DNA from: an uncultured Acidimicrobiales bacterium
GTDB taxonomy: Bacteria; Actinomycetota; Acidimicrobiia; Acidimicrobiales; SZUA-35
Assembly (NCBI GenBank): GCA_938029215.1
Contig: CALHFG010000114.1
Span: 1-64,000, forward strand
DNA length: 64,000 nt
Reading direction: 5' to 3'
Part shown: one piece after another, positions 9,848 through 16,425 of the stretch
Layout of the letters: every line of letters begins with the position of its first letter
Numbering within the stretch: position 1 is the stretch's first letter
Made by a program: the position numbers and the translations under genes
The notes under the pieces: model-generated
What the model saw: only the letters and a program-made list of their open reading frames with translations
Databases searched by the model: none
What the model was told of the DNA's origin: nothing

Positions 9848-10078
9848 ATGGACGTACGAATTGGCATTAGCGAGAGCCCCCAGGTGATTGAGGTCGAGTT
9901 GTCTGATGACACCGACCGCGCAGGTCTCAAGACCTCCATCGCCGACGCCATCAGCAGCGGTTCCATGCTGTGGGTGACCGACAAGAAGGGCAAGGAAACC
10001 GGCGTCCCCGGTTCCAAGATCGCCTTCGTCGACATCGGCACCACCGACGCTGATCGCCGAATCGGGTTTGGGGCCTAG
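9848..10078 (+). CDS. DUF3107 family small protein
   Basis: 76 residues, one domain matching the actinobacterial DUF3107 family (MDVRIGISESPQVIEVEL at the start, a Gly-Ser rich turn, then KIAFVDIG). No catalytic motif is evident and the function is unknown. The ATG at 9848 follows TATCCT (9834-9839) by 8 bases, so it is probably leaderless; its promoter lies back to back with that of the NatA-like gene. Its stop codon sits in the loop of a hairpin that also contains the presumed CTG start of the next gene, so the two are probably translationally coupled. Confidence 0.85.
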   Translation: MDVRIGISESPQVIEVELSDDTDRAGLKTSIADAISSGSMLWVTDKKGKETGVPGSKIAFVDIGTTDADRRIGFGA

Positions 10079-10093
10079 CTCTGTTCCAAACCC
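10064..10093 (+). promoter_or_regulatory. Hairpin holding the stop of DUF3107 and the presumed CTG start of the next gene
   Basis: GGGTTTGG (10064-10071) and CCAAACCC (10086-10093) are perfect 8-base inverted arms. The 14-base loop contains the TAG stop (10076-10078) and the CTG (10081-10083) that I take as the initiator of the ArsA-like gene; a GGGG Shine-Dalgarno-like run (10070-10073) is partly in the 5' arm. Ribosomes terminating on DUF3107 would open the stem, which fits coupled translation. The role is inference. Confidence 0.55.
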
Positions 10094-10986
10094 CTCTGCC
10101 AGACCAAGAGCTGGTCGTTATCGCCGGCAAAGGGGGAGTCGGTAGATCCACTGTCGCCACTGGCTTAGCGCTTGCCTGCGCCTCGGCCGGTGAACGGGTG
10201 CTGCTCGTTGACGCCATCGATCACGGCGGCACACGGCTCGCCTTGCAATCGGCTGGACGATGCGAGGGGTCGACAACTGGGTTCGACAACGGCAGTGAGC
10301 TTCTCGAGTTGGATACCACGTCCGCGCTCGATGAGTACCTCAAGATTTATCTGAAGTTTCCCATTCCAGCGTCGAGGTTGGGTCCGATCGCACGAATCTT
10401 TGAATACGTGGCAACTGCCGCGCCGGGCGTCACGGAAATCTTGACCGTCGGCAAGGTGGGTTTTGAAGTCCGAGACGGCCCGTGGGACCGGGTCATCATC
10501 GACGCACCCGCCACGGGGCACGTCATCGAGCTGATAGCTGCCCCGGACAACCTGGGCTCGCTGATCAAACTCGGACCCTTGGCCGATCAGACAGCATGGC
10601 TCTCCGACATCTTGAACGATCACGGACGGACGGGGCTGTGGATTGTCACCACCCCCGAAGAGCTTCCGGTCAGTGAGTCCTTGGAATTGGCCGAACGAGT
10701 GCGAACCGAGACGCAGGTCGGACTCGCTGGCGCAGTCATCAACCGGATGCCCGAACTCGTCGACCGCCCGGGGCTGGCGGAGGCTGATCGACTTGCCGCT
10801 GAACCCGGTGTCTCCGATGGCCTCCGGGCGGCTGCGTCGATGGCGGCACTTCGGACCCGCACAGCCGCCGCCGAATCAACCCGCTTTGCCGACGCTTGGT
10901 CTGGTTTGGGTCTTCCGTGGATCACTGTGCCGTGGGCCGACAACCCGGTAGACAAGGTGACGCGGGTCTGGAGCGGACGATCGTGA
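10081..10986 (+). CDS. ArsA/Get3-like ATPase, first subunit of a pair, probable CTG start
   Basis: 301 residues from CTG 10081. The frame is open from 10054 but has no ATG, GTG or TTG before GTG 10198; that GTG lies after the P-loop GKGGVGRST, so starting there would remove the nucleotide site. The signature Lys of the deviant P-loop is present, but the catalytic Lys is Arg. Switch II reads DAPATGH, as in Get3/ArsA. Paired ArsA-like ATPases next to whiB genes are conserved in actinobacteria (mycobacterial Rv3679-Rv3680, called BagA/BagB, Get3-like; streptomycete SCO3577-3578). The stop overlaps the next start in GTGA (10983-10986), so the two proteins are probably made together and may form a heterodimer. 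Confidence 0.85.
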   Translation: MFQTPLPDQELVVIAGKGGVGRSTVATGLALACASAGERVLLVDAIDHGGTRLALQSAGRCEGSTTGFDNGSELLELDTTSALDEYLKIYLKFPIPASRLGPIARIFEYVATAAPGVTEILTVGKVGFEVRDGPWDRVIIDAPATGHVIELIAAPDNLGSLIKLGPLADQTAWLSDILNDHGRTGLWIVTTPEELPVSESLELAERVRTETQVGLAGAVINRMPELVDRPGLAEADRLAAEPGVSDGLRAAASMAALRTRTAAAESTRFADAWSGLGLPWITVPWADNPVDKVTRVWSGRS

Positions 10987-12005
10987 CCAGTCCAGTAGAC
11001 CAGCTGCTGTCCACCGCCGAGGTAATCCTCATCGTCGGTCCCGGCGGAGTCGGCAAAACGACGACGGCGGCGGCCTTGGGTGCGCGAGCCGCCCTGCATC
11101 ATGATCGTCGGGTCCAGGTCATCACCATCGACCCGGCGCGCCGGCTGGCCGAAGCGCTCGGTGTCGAAGAGCTCATTGAGGAAGAAATTCTCGTACCCAC
11201 CGATTCCGGACGTTTCTGGGCCTCCATGGTCGACATGGGTCGGAGCTGGGATCGCCTGATCGAGCGCCATGCTCCCAACCCCGAGGTCCGCGACGACCTG
11301 TTGGCTAACCCCCTCTACCGATCCCTGACCACTCGCTTTGTGCAGAGCCACGACTACATCGCTCTCGATCATCTTGTGGACCAGGCCGACGATGACCGAT
11401 TTGACCTCATCATCATCGACACTCCGCCGTCGGTTCATGCCCTGGACGTTCTCGACGCACCCGACAAGATGGCGGACTTCTTTGGATCGCGGCTTCTCAC
11501 CTGGCTCACCGCCGGCTATCGATCTCGGATCTCCCAAGTGGCGGCGGCGCCGTTTCTGAGCGTCGCCGAGCGCCTGCTTGGAGGCCCGTTTCTGGCCGAC
11601 ATCTCCGACTTCTTTTGGCTCTTCAGCCAGCTGCAGCCGAGCTTTGCCAAACGCACTGCGATCGTGCAGCAGCGCCTCTCGGCGCCCTCAACCAAGTACG
11701 TGATCGTGCAAACGCCCGAGCCCGGCCCGGCCGCCCAAGCTGTCGAATTGGCCCACGAACTGGCCAATCGGATGCACACACCGTCGCTGTCGGTGATTAA
11801 TCGCGCAACGCCGTTGGCGGTAGGCGCAATCACTGACGATGAGCTCGCCTCGATCGAGTCCCACGGGCTTCGGATAGCCGTTGAGCAGCTAAAACAGCGC
11901 GGCAACACCCCGGGTGCCGGCCTGGCAAGCGTGCCCGCTGTCTTGGTTCCCGAGACGCCAACCGCGCTCGATTCGGTGGAAGAACTAGCGAAACTCCTGA
12001 AGTAG
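10983..12005 (+). CDS. ArsA/Get3-like ATPase, second subunit
   Basis: 340 residues from GTG 10983, overlapping the previous stop by 4 bases. The P-loop GPGGVGKTT (about 19-27) keeps the catalytic Lys, but the signature Lys of ArsA/Get3/MinD proteins is replaced by Pro, the reverse of its partner. Switch II is IIIDTPPSVHALD. The middle (about 175-235) is a hydrophobic and aromatic helical stretch (DFFWLFSQLQPSF) that could be the client-binding subdomain, as in Get3. By family knowledge it may handle hydrophobic or tail-anchored clients, or an anion; which is not shown by the sequence. Confidence 0.88.
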   Translation: MTSPVDQLLSTAEVILIVGPGGVGKTTTAAALGARAALHHDRRVQVITIDPARRLAEALGVEELIEEEILVPTDSGRFWASMVDMGRSWDRLIERHAPNPEVRDDLLANPLYRSLTTRFVQSHDYIALDHLVDQADDDRFDLIIIDTPPSVHALDVLDAPDKMADFFGSRLLTWLTAGYRSRISQVAAAPFLSVAERLLGGPFLADISDFFWLFSQLQPSFAKRTAIVQQRLSAPSTKYVIVQTPEPGPAAQAVELAHELANRMHTPSLSVINRATPLAVGAITDDELASIESHGLRIAVEQLKQRGNTPGAGLASVPAVLVPETPTALDSVEELAKLLK

Positions 12006-12117
12006 CGTGGGTCGATAGGACCACCGATTGAGGCACAACCGCCGGTGCGAAACCAAGTGTTCATGTTGTCTACTGGGTTTCTGATTTGTGTTTGTTTGTT
12101 GTTTGGATGGAGAGAAA

Positions 12118-12306
12118 ATGCGAATGAAGATGTTGGCTTCGGAAATGAAGAAGCAGCGCACGATGCACCCGTGCCCGGCTTGTGATGAAAATGGTGTGGT
12201 TGATTTCATCGACCTGGTGCGCGGCCGAGCCGAGCTTCACTGCCCGGAATGTCCCACCACGTGGGCCGAGCAGACCGAGGCGACCATGAAGTACCTCAGC
12301 CGCTAA
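12118..12306 (+). CDS. Small zinc-ribbon protein
   Basis: 62 residues. Two cysteine knuckles, CPAC (19-22) and CPEC (about 46-49), are spaced as in a zinc ribbon, with a short beta hairpin between (GVVDFIDLVRGRAELH). The N terminus is basic and Met-rich. GGAGAG lies 4 bases before the ATG at 12118 and 10 before ATG 12124, so either may be used. Upstream (12060-12105) the strand is unusually rich in T and G. I do not recognise the family; binding to nucleic acid or a protein partner is possible. It follows the ArsA-like pair by 112 bases and may be a separate transcript. Confidence 0.8.
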   Translation: MRMKMLASEMKKQRTMHPCPACDENGVVDFIDLVRGRAELHCPECPTTWAEQTEATMKYLSR

Positions 12307-12314
12307 GAGACGAA

Positions 12315-13757
12315 CTACAGCTCGACGGTCAGGGTGGCTAATGCCCCCTGGCCGTCGTGATGGTTTTCCAGCAGGAACGTACCGCCGAGATCGGCTGTGG
12401 CGAGTGTCTTGATGATGGTGAGCCCAAGCCCAGGATCGTCGTCGATATTGAAGCCCGGCGATAGACCGATTCCGTTATCGAGGACTCGAATCCGAAGGGT
12501 GCCGCGCTTGGTAGACATCGTGACCGTTACTCTGCGGTCGTTCTGGCCGGCCCGCACCGGAAATCCGTGCTCGACCGCGTTCTGAATCAGCTCGGTCAGG
12601 ATTACTGCCAGGCTGGAAGCTACCTCGGCCGGGACAATTGGGCCCTCGCCGTCGATGGTGATCGTGACTGGTCGGTCAGGATCCATGAGCGCCCCCTGAA
12701 CCATCTGTACGACCGGGGAAACCACATCACCCAGCGCAACGTCGTCGCCTCCGTCGCGACTGAGCACCTCATGAACTAGGGCGATCGATCGAATTCGCCG
12801 AGAAGCCTCATCGAGGGCGGTCTTGGCAGCTGGTTCGGTGACGCGTCGGCCTTGAAGTCGTAAAAGCGACGAAACCGTCTGCAGGTTGTTCTTCACGCGG
12901 TGATGAATCTCGCGGATGGTTGCATCCATCGACACCAAGAGCAGCTCCTGTCGACGGATATCGGAGATGTCTCGCATCAACACCAAGGCTCCAGCAGCGC
13001 GGCCCTGGTCCAACAGTGGGAGGAGCCGCATCTGAATCGCGACCCTGTCGCCGCGTTCGAGGTCGTGGATGAGCGGGGCCCTGAGTCCGAATGCGGTTCG
13101 AAGGACGTCACGGGGGAGTCCGATGTCGGTGACGTTCCGCCCAACCGCATTGGCGTGGAACCCCGTTCGGTGTAACGCCGACACCGCGTTTGGTGAGGTG
13201 TACTCGACTTTGCCTTTCGCGTCGAGGACGATCACACCGTCGCCGACTCGGGGCGAACCCTCCGACGTTGGATCGTCAAACGGGTAGGGAAACGAGCCGT
13301 CGGCAACCATGGAGAAAAGTCGCTCGACAACCCCGAGGTAGGCGGCTTCGAGCGTGCCGGGACCGCGACCGCTAGCCCACACCCGTTCATTCACTAACGC
13401 CGCAACGATCAGCCCGTTGTGCCGGATCGGCACCGCACGAACCTGCACCGGTTCGTCAACGTCCTCCCGATCAATCGTGCCCTGGACGGCGTTTCCTGAG
13501 GCGAGCGCCTCAGAGACGTGCGGTCGGTTGCGAGAGAACAGTCCGATGTGGTCGGTGCGATACAACGTTTGGGTCGTGGTGGGTCGGACCTGCCCGACCA
13601 CCAGCAGACGCGAGTCTTTTGCCGGTACGAACAGCAGCAAATCACCGAATGACAGGTCGCACAGCGGACCCCAGCCCGCCACAAGGCGGCGAAGGTGCTG
13701 CTGGGCGGCATCGCTGAGCGAGGTGTGATGTCGGAGAAGATCGTTGAGCGAAGCGAT
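12315..13757 (-). CDS. pdtaS: PdtaS-type sensor histidine kinase (GAF-PAS-HisKA_2-HATPase), probable ATC start
   Basis: 480 residues from ATC 13757. An N-terminal GAF-like domain, a PAS-like domain (about 165-260 from this start), a HisKA_2 box with EIHHRVKNNLQ (His at about 285) and a HATPase domain with ELIQNAVEHGF and GLGLTIIKTL. PdtaS acts in the cytoplasm, phosphorylating the RNA-binding antiterminator PdtaR; no pdtaR is in view. The first canonical start, GTG 13682, would cut into the GAF domain. The 25 upstream codons (ASLNDLLRHHT...) align position by position with the start of mycobacterial PdtaS, its Met falling on ATC 13757. TAGCCT at 13769-13764 lies exactly 6 bases before that ATC. 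whiB1 lies nearby, as in mycobacteria. Confidence 0.9.
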   Translation of the reverse strand: MASLNDLLRHHTSLSDAAQQHLRRLVAGWGPLCDLSFGDLLLFVPAKDSRLLVVGQVRPTTTQTLYRTDHIGLFSRNRPHVSEALASGNAVQGTIDREDVDEPVQVRAVPIRHNGLIVAALVNERVWASGRGPGTLEAAYLGVVERLFSMVADGSFPYPFDDPTSEGSPRVGDGVIVLDAKGKVEYTSPNAVSALHRTGFHANAVGRNVTDIGLPRDVLRTAFGLRAPLIHDLERGDRVAIQMRLLPLLDQGRAAGALVLMRDISDIRRQELLLVSMDATIREIHHRVKNNLQTVSSLLRLQGRRVTEPAAKTALDEASRRIRSIALVHEVLSRDGGDDVALGDVVSPVVQMVQGALMDPDRPVTITIDGEGPIVPAEVASSLAVILTELIQNAVEHGFPVRAGQNDRRVTVTMSTKRGTLRIRVLDNGIGLSPGFNIDDDPGLGLTIIKTLATADLGGTFLLENHHDGQGALATLTVEL

Positions 13758-13774
13758 GCAAATAGGCTAACGGC
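13758..13774. promoter_or_regulatory. Shared bidirectional -10 for pdtaS and the cyclase-fold gene
   Basis: Only 17 bases separate the two initiator codons. On the plus strand TAGGCT (13763-13768) is followed by 6 bases and ATG 13775. On the minus strand TAGCCT (13769-13764) is followed by 6 bases and ATC 13757. The two -10 boxes overlap in five base pairs, so one AT-rich element can melt for either gene but probably not both at once, and both mRNAs would be leaderless. Confidence 0.7.
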
Positions 13775-14434
13775 ATGCCTCCCACCGACTATCGGTTGCA
13801 TGACGTTTCGATGTGGATGGACGATTTCGTCTTTCCGGGAGATGAGCCGGTCCGTGTCGACGGGCCATTCGACGTCGTGGGGACCGACAACCCCGAGTGG
13901 GTCTATCAGTTCAGTTCTCCTACTCAGGCGGGAACGCACATTCAAGGCCCGCACTACTTTCTCGAACATGGGTCGACGATCGACTCGTTCCCGCTCAGCC
14001 GTTTCCAAGGATGGGCCCACGTGGTCGACATCGAAGCCAACGGGACCGATACCACGGTTGGTCAGCTGGGAGAGCAGCTCGATGGGGTCGACCTGACAGA
14101 TCGGTTCGTGATTCTTCGCAGTCATCACATGGACGCACTTGTCCAGGGTCAGCCGCTGGACCCATCGACCCGACCAGGATTGTCGCTCGAGGCTGCTCAG
14201 TGGCTCATCGATCGAAGCGTCACGATGGTGGCCATCGATTCGGTTGGGGTCGAGTCCCGTCGTTCCAAGAATTTCGACGTCAACGTGCTTCTGTGCGAAA
14301 ACAGCGTTTTGATTTTGGAGGGTCTCGTGGACCTTGGTCCGATCGGTGATCGGGTGTGGTTGGAAGCGCTTCCCCTGAAACTACGGGGCGTGGAGGGCAC
14401 ACCCTGCCGGGCGATCGTCAAAATTCCCAGCTGA
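13775..14434 (+). CDS. Cyclase-fold (kynurenine formamidase-like) protein with altered metal site
   Basis: 219 residues matching the cyclase family PF04199, which includes bacterial kynurenine formamidase and isatin hydrolase. The family motif HxGTHxDxPxHF reads QAGTHIQGPHYF here: of the four usual metal ligands only the central His remains, the others being Gln, Gln and Tyr. The rest of the fold seems complete (DLTDRFVILR, AIDSVGVESRR). It may be a catalytically different or inactive relative. The ATG follows TAGGCT by 6 bases (leaderless) and shares its promoter with pdtaS on the other strand. Confidence 0.82.
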   Translation: MPPTDYRLHDVSMWMDDFVFPGDEPVRVDGPFDVVGTDNPEWVYQFSSPTQAGTHIQGPHYFLEHGSTIDSFPLSRFQGWAHVVDIEANGTDTTVGQLGEQLDGVDLTDRFVILRSHHMDALVQGQPLDPSTRPGLSLEAAQWLIDRSVTMVAIDSVGVESRRSKNFDVNVLLCENSVLILEGLVDLGPIGDRVWLEALPLKLRGVEGTPCRAIVKIPS

Positions 14435-14472
14435 GCGGCACCTCGCACTTAGGCGGTGAGCAAAAACTCCCC

Positions 14473-14529
14473 TTGAAGATGGTGTGAACGGACCAGTACC
14501 CTGCGGGACACGAAGTGCCACGTGACACA
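14473..14529 (+). promoter_or_regulatory. whiB1 promoter with a CRP-type site
   Basis: TTGAAG (14473-14478) and TACCCT (14497-14502) form a sigma-70-like promoter with an 18-base spacer, giving transcription from about 14509 and a leader of about 50 bases. Bases 14515-14529 read GTGCCACGTGACACA, which fits the mycobacterial CRP pattern GTGnnAnnnnnCACA at every fixed base and is nearly palindromic. From just downstream of the start point it would repress. Mycobacterial whiB1 is a known cAMP-CRP target; the transfer to this organism is inference. Confidence 0.5.
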
Positions 14530-14559
14530 ACATCCAGCCCGCAGATGGAGACGGTTCAA

Positions 14560-14949
14560 ATGAAGGCAGAGCAGCCAGGCGAGTCAAACGAGGAAACGAT
14601 CGACCTCACGTTTCGAATGCCGCTGATGTTTGAACGGATCGCCAAGAAGGTGGGTCAGCGCCCTCGCAGTGATCGCTCTGGCCAGGATCTTGACGTCAGC
14701 TGGCGTCGGACCGCAGCTTGTCTCGACACCGATCCCGGACTGTTTTTCCCTGTCGGTGTCACCGGCTCGGCGCTTGTTCAGATTCAGGACGCTCGAGCGG
14801 TGTGCATGGGATGTTCCTGTCAGGAGGCATGTCTCGAATTTGCTCTGCGCAGCAACCAAGACACCGGCATCTGGGGCGGTGCGTCTGAGGAGGAGCGACG
14901 CCACCTCCGTCGCACCTACATCAACAAGCGATCACGCGTCGTCAGCTAG
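14560..14949 (+). CDS. whiB1: WhiB1-type Fe-S transcriptional regulator
   Basis: 129 residues from ATG 14560, chosen because GGAG lies 9 bases upstream; in-frame starts at 14515 (GTG, inside the CRP-like site) and 14545 have no Shine-Dalgarno. The four cluster ligands are C54, C82, C85 and C91 in the spacing C-x27-C-x2-C-x5-C, with an extra C87; the turn GIWGG is at 103-107, followed by a basic tail (RRHLRRTYINKR). The core from residue 48 (WRRTAACLDTDPGLFFPVG) resembles WhiB1 closely, with an N-terminal extension of about 45 residues that WhiB1 lacks. WhiB1 is an NO-sensitive [4Fe-4S] partner of the primary sigma factor. Proximity to pdtaS matches the mycobacterial Rv3219-Rv3220c pairing. 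Confidence 0.88.
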   Translation: MKAEQPGESNEETIDLTFRMPLMFERIAKKVGQRPRSDRSGQDLDVSWRRTAACLDTDPGLFFPVGVTGSALVQIQDARAVCMGCSCQEACLEFALRSNQDTGIWGGASEEERRHLRRTYINKRSRVVS

Positions 14950-14958
14950 ATCGTCGGC

Positions 14959-15660
14959 CTACACGCCATAAAGAACGTTCAACGCCATTTGCACTTCGTC
15001 GGTGACGATGCCGTCAACCCGTAGCCGGTGCATTTCAAGAACTCGGTCGGGGTCATTCACGGTCCACGCGTTCACAAGCAGACCGGCCTCTCGACACATC
15101 TCCATGAGCGTCTTGTCGATCAGCATCTCCGACGGATGCAAAGCGTCCACCGTGCCGGCCGCCCGTTCGACCATTTGCATCGGATTGACCTGACCCCACA
15201 CGATCCAGCCGATGGGGATACTGGGGTCGTTCTCCCGGATGCGCTGAATCGACCCGAAGTCGAGGCTGCTGACGAGCACCCTCTTTTGGGCCTCGAATGC
15301 GGTGATGAGCGCCGCGACCGCCATGGAGATCCCAAATGTTTCGTCGTAGTCGGGGTCGCCGGGCATGTTCTGGATTTCAATGTTCAGCCACGTGTCCTGG
15401 CAGACCTCTAGGGCCTCGACCAGGGTTGGCATCCACTCGGGGATGTCGTCGCTATGAACGTCGCGAATCCACTCGCCGCCGTCGATCAGGGCCTCGTCGT
15501 GAATGACCAACACGTCATCGGCCGTGCGTCGCACATCGAGCTCGATGCCTTCGACGCCCAGTTCGATGGCGCGTTCGAAGGCTTCCAGGGTGTTCTTGCG
15601 AATGGGGGATCCGTCGCGTTTGTTTGCGGCACCCCGGTGGGCGATTACACGAGCGGCCAT
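14959..15660 (-). CDS. ugpQ: Glycerophosphodiester phosphodiesterase
   Basis: 233 residues, cytoplasmic (no signal peptide). A TIM-barrel GDPD domain: IAHRGAANK near the start with catalytic His, KNTLEAFERAIELG, ELDVRRTADDVLVIHDE with the metal ligands and second His, and the closing VNAWTVNDPDRV. It hydrolyses glycerophosphodiesters to glycerol 3-phosphate and an alcohol. The ATG at 15660 follows TACGCT (15672-15667) by 6 bases, so it is probably leaderless. It is convergent with whiB1 (9 bases apart) and divergent from the DCC-type gene. Confidence 0.92.
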   Translation of the reverse strand: MAARVIAHRGAANKRDGSPIRKNTLEAFERAIELGVEGIELDVRRTADDVLVIHDEALIDGGEWIRDVHSDDIPEWMPTLVEALEVCQDTWLNIEIQNMPGDPDYDETFGISMAVAALITAFEAQKRVLVSSLDFGSIQRIRENDPSIPIGWIVWGQVNPMQMVERAAGTVDALHPSEMLIDKTLMEMCREAGLLVNAWTVNDPDRVLEMHRLRVDGIVTDEVQMALNVLYGV

Positions 15661-15735
15661 GCCCGCAGCGTAGTCGCATCACTGCGGCGAAAGAGGCTCT
15701 GGACACAGAATGAAACATGTGTTTAAATAATGTGT

Positions 15736-16404
15736 ATGGAAACAACCGTTGATCGCCCGACACTGGTTTTTGATGACAGCTGTCCGCTGTGTCAGGCGTA
15801 CACGGGTGCGTTCGAGCGCCTCGGGTGGGCCGACCGTCAGAGCTTCAGCACGTGTGCAGACCTTGCGAGCCTCGACCTCGATCGCGCTCGCCACGAGATC
15901 CCAATGTTCGACGGTGATTCAGTGCGTTACGGGCTCGACAGTCTGTTCACGGTCCTCGGTGGGCAACTTCCGCTCCTGGAGCCGATTCTTCGTCATCGGG
16001 TTACCGCGGCGGTCTTGGGTCCGGTGTATTCGTTCATCTCCTATAACCGCCGGGAGATCGCAGGATGTCCGCCTCCAGATGTCGGCTTTGACTGCGCTCC
16101 CGACTTCCACGCAGGCTGGAAACTCGCCTATGTCGGGGCGGCCAGCGGTGTCACCGTCGCCGCCATTGCCGGCTCGGCCCCCGCAGCGGTGGCAGCTCTA
16201 GCCGGAACGGCGGTTGCGACCGTTGAGTACGGGCCGGACCTCGCGGCGGCCACTGCCGAAGGAGCGGTGGAAATGACAGCCCACGGCCTCACCGCAGTTG
16301 CTGCTGGAGCAGTCGCTGCTCGAGTCGTTGGTGGTCCGCTTGGTGCACTGGCGGGCACGCTCGTCGGGCTGCATCAGCTGTATCGCCGCCGCTGGGTTAG
16401 CTGA
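15736..16404 (+). CDS. DCC-type (DUF393) thiol protein with Ala-rich membrane-like C terminus
   Basis: About 222 residues. The N-terminal half has the DUF393 hallmark LVFDDSCPLCQAY with a CxxC, thioredoxin-like in fold, and keeps the usual family body to about residue 135. The C-terminal third (about 135-215) is Ala/Gly/Val-rich with two or three hydrophobic helices, unlike the short family members. Possible starts are ATG 15730 and ATG 15736; the latter is 7 bases after TTAAAT in an AT-rich patch, which would be leaderless. A 12-base near-palindrome (15713-15724) overlaps the upstream side of that patch. Redox partner unknown. Confidence 0.78.
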   Translation: METTVDRPTLVFDDSCPLCQAYTGAFERLGWADRQSFSTCADLASLDLDRARHEIPMFDGDSVRYGLDSLFTVLGGQLPLLEPILRHRVTAAVLGPVYSFISYNRREIAGCPPPDVGFDCAPDFHAGWKLAYVGAASGVTVAAIAGSAPAAVAALAGTAVATVEYGPDLAAATAEGAVEMTAHGLTAVAAGAVAARVVGGPLGALAGTLVGLHQLYRRRWVS

Positions 16405-16425
16405 GGCCTCGGTGGCAACGGCGAC

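Noticed and set aside
14515-14559. GTG 14515 as start of whiB1
   Set aside because: It lies in the CRP-like palindrome and has no Shine-Dalgarno; ATG 14560 has GGAG at a good distance.
15713-15724. AAACATGTGTTT near-palindrome upstream of the DCC-type gene as an operator
   Set aside because: Only 12 bases with a central mismatch pair and AT-rich context; could be chance in a -10 region.
16405-16425. Possible terminator between the DCC-type and lipid kinase genes
   Set aside because: No stable stem or T run found in the 21-base gap.
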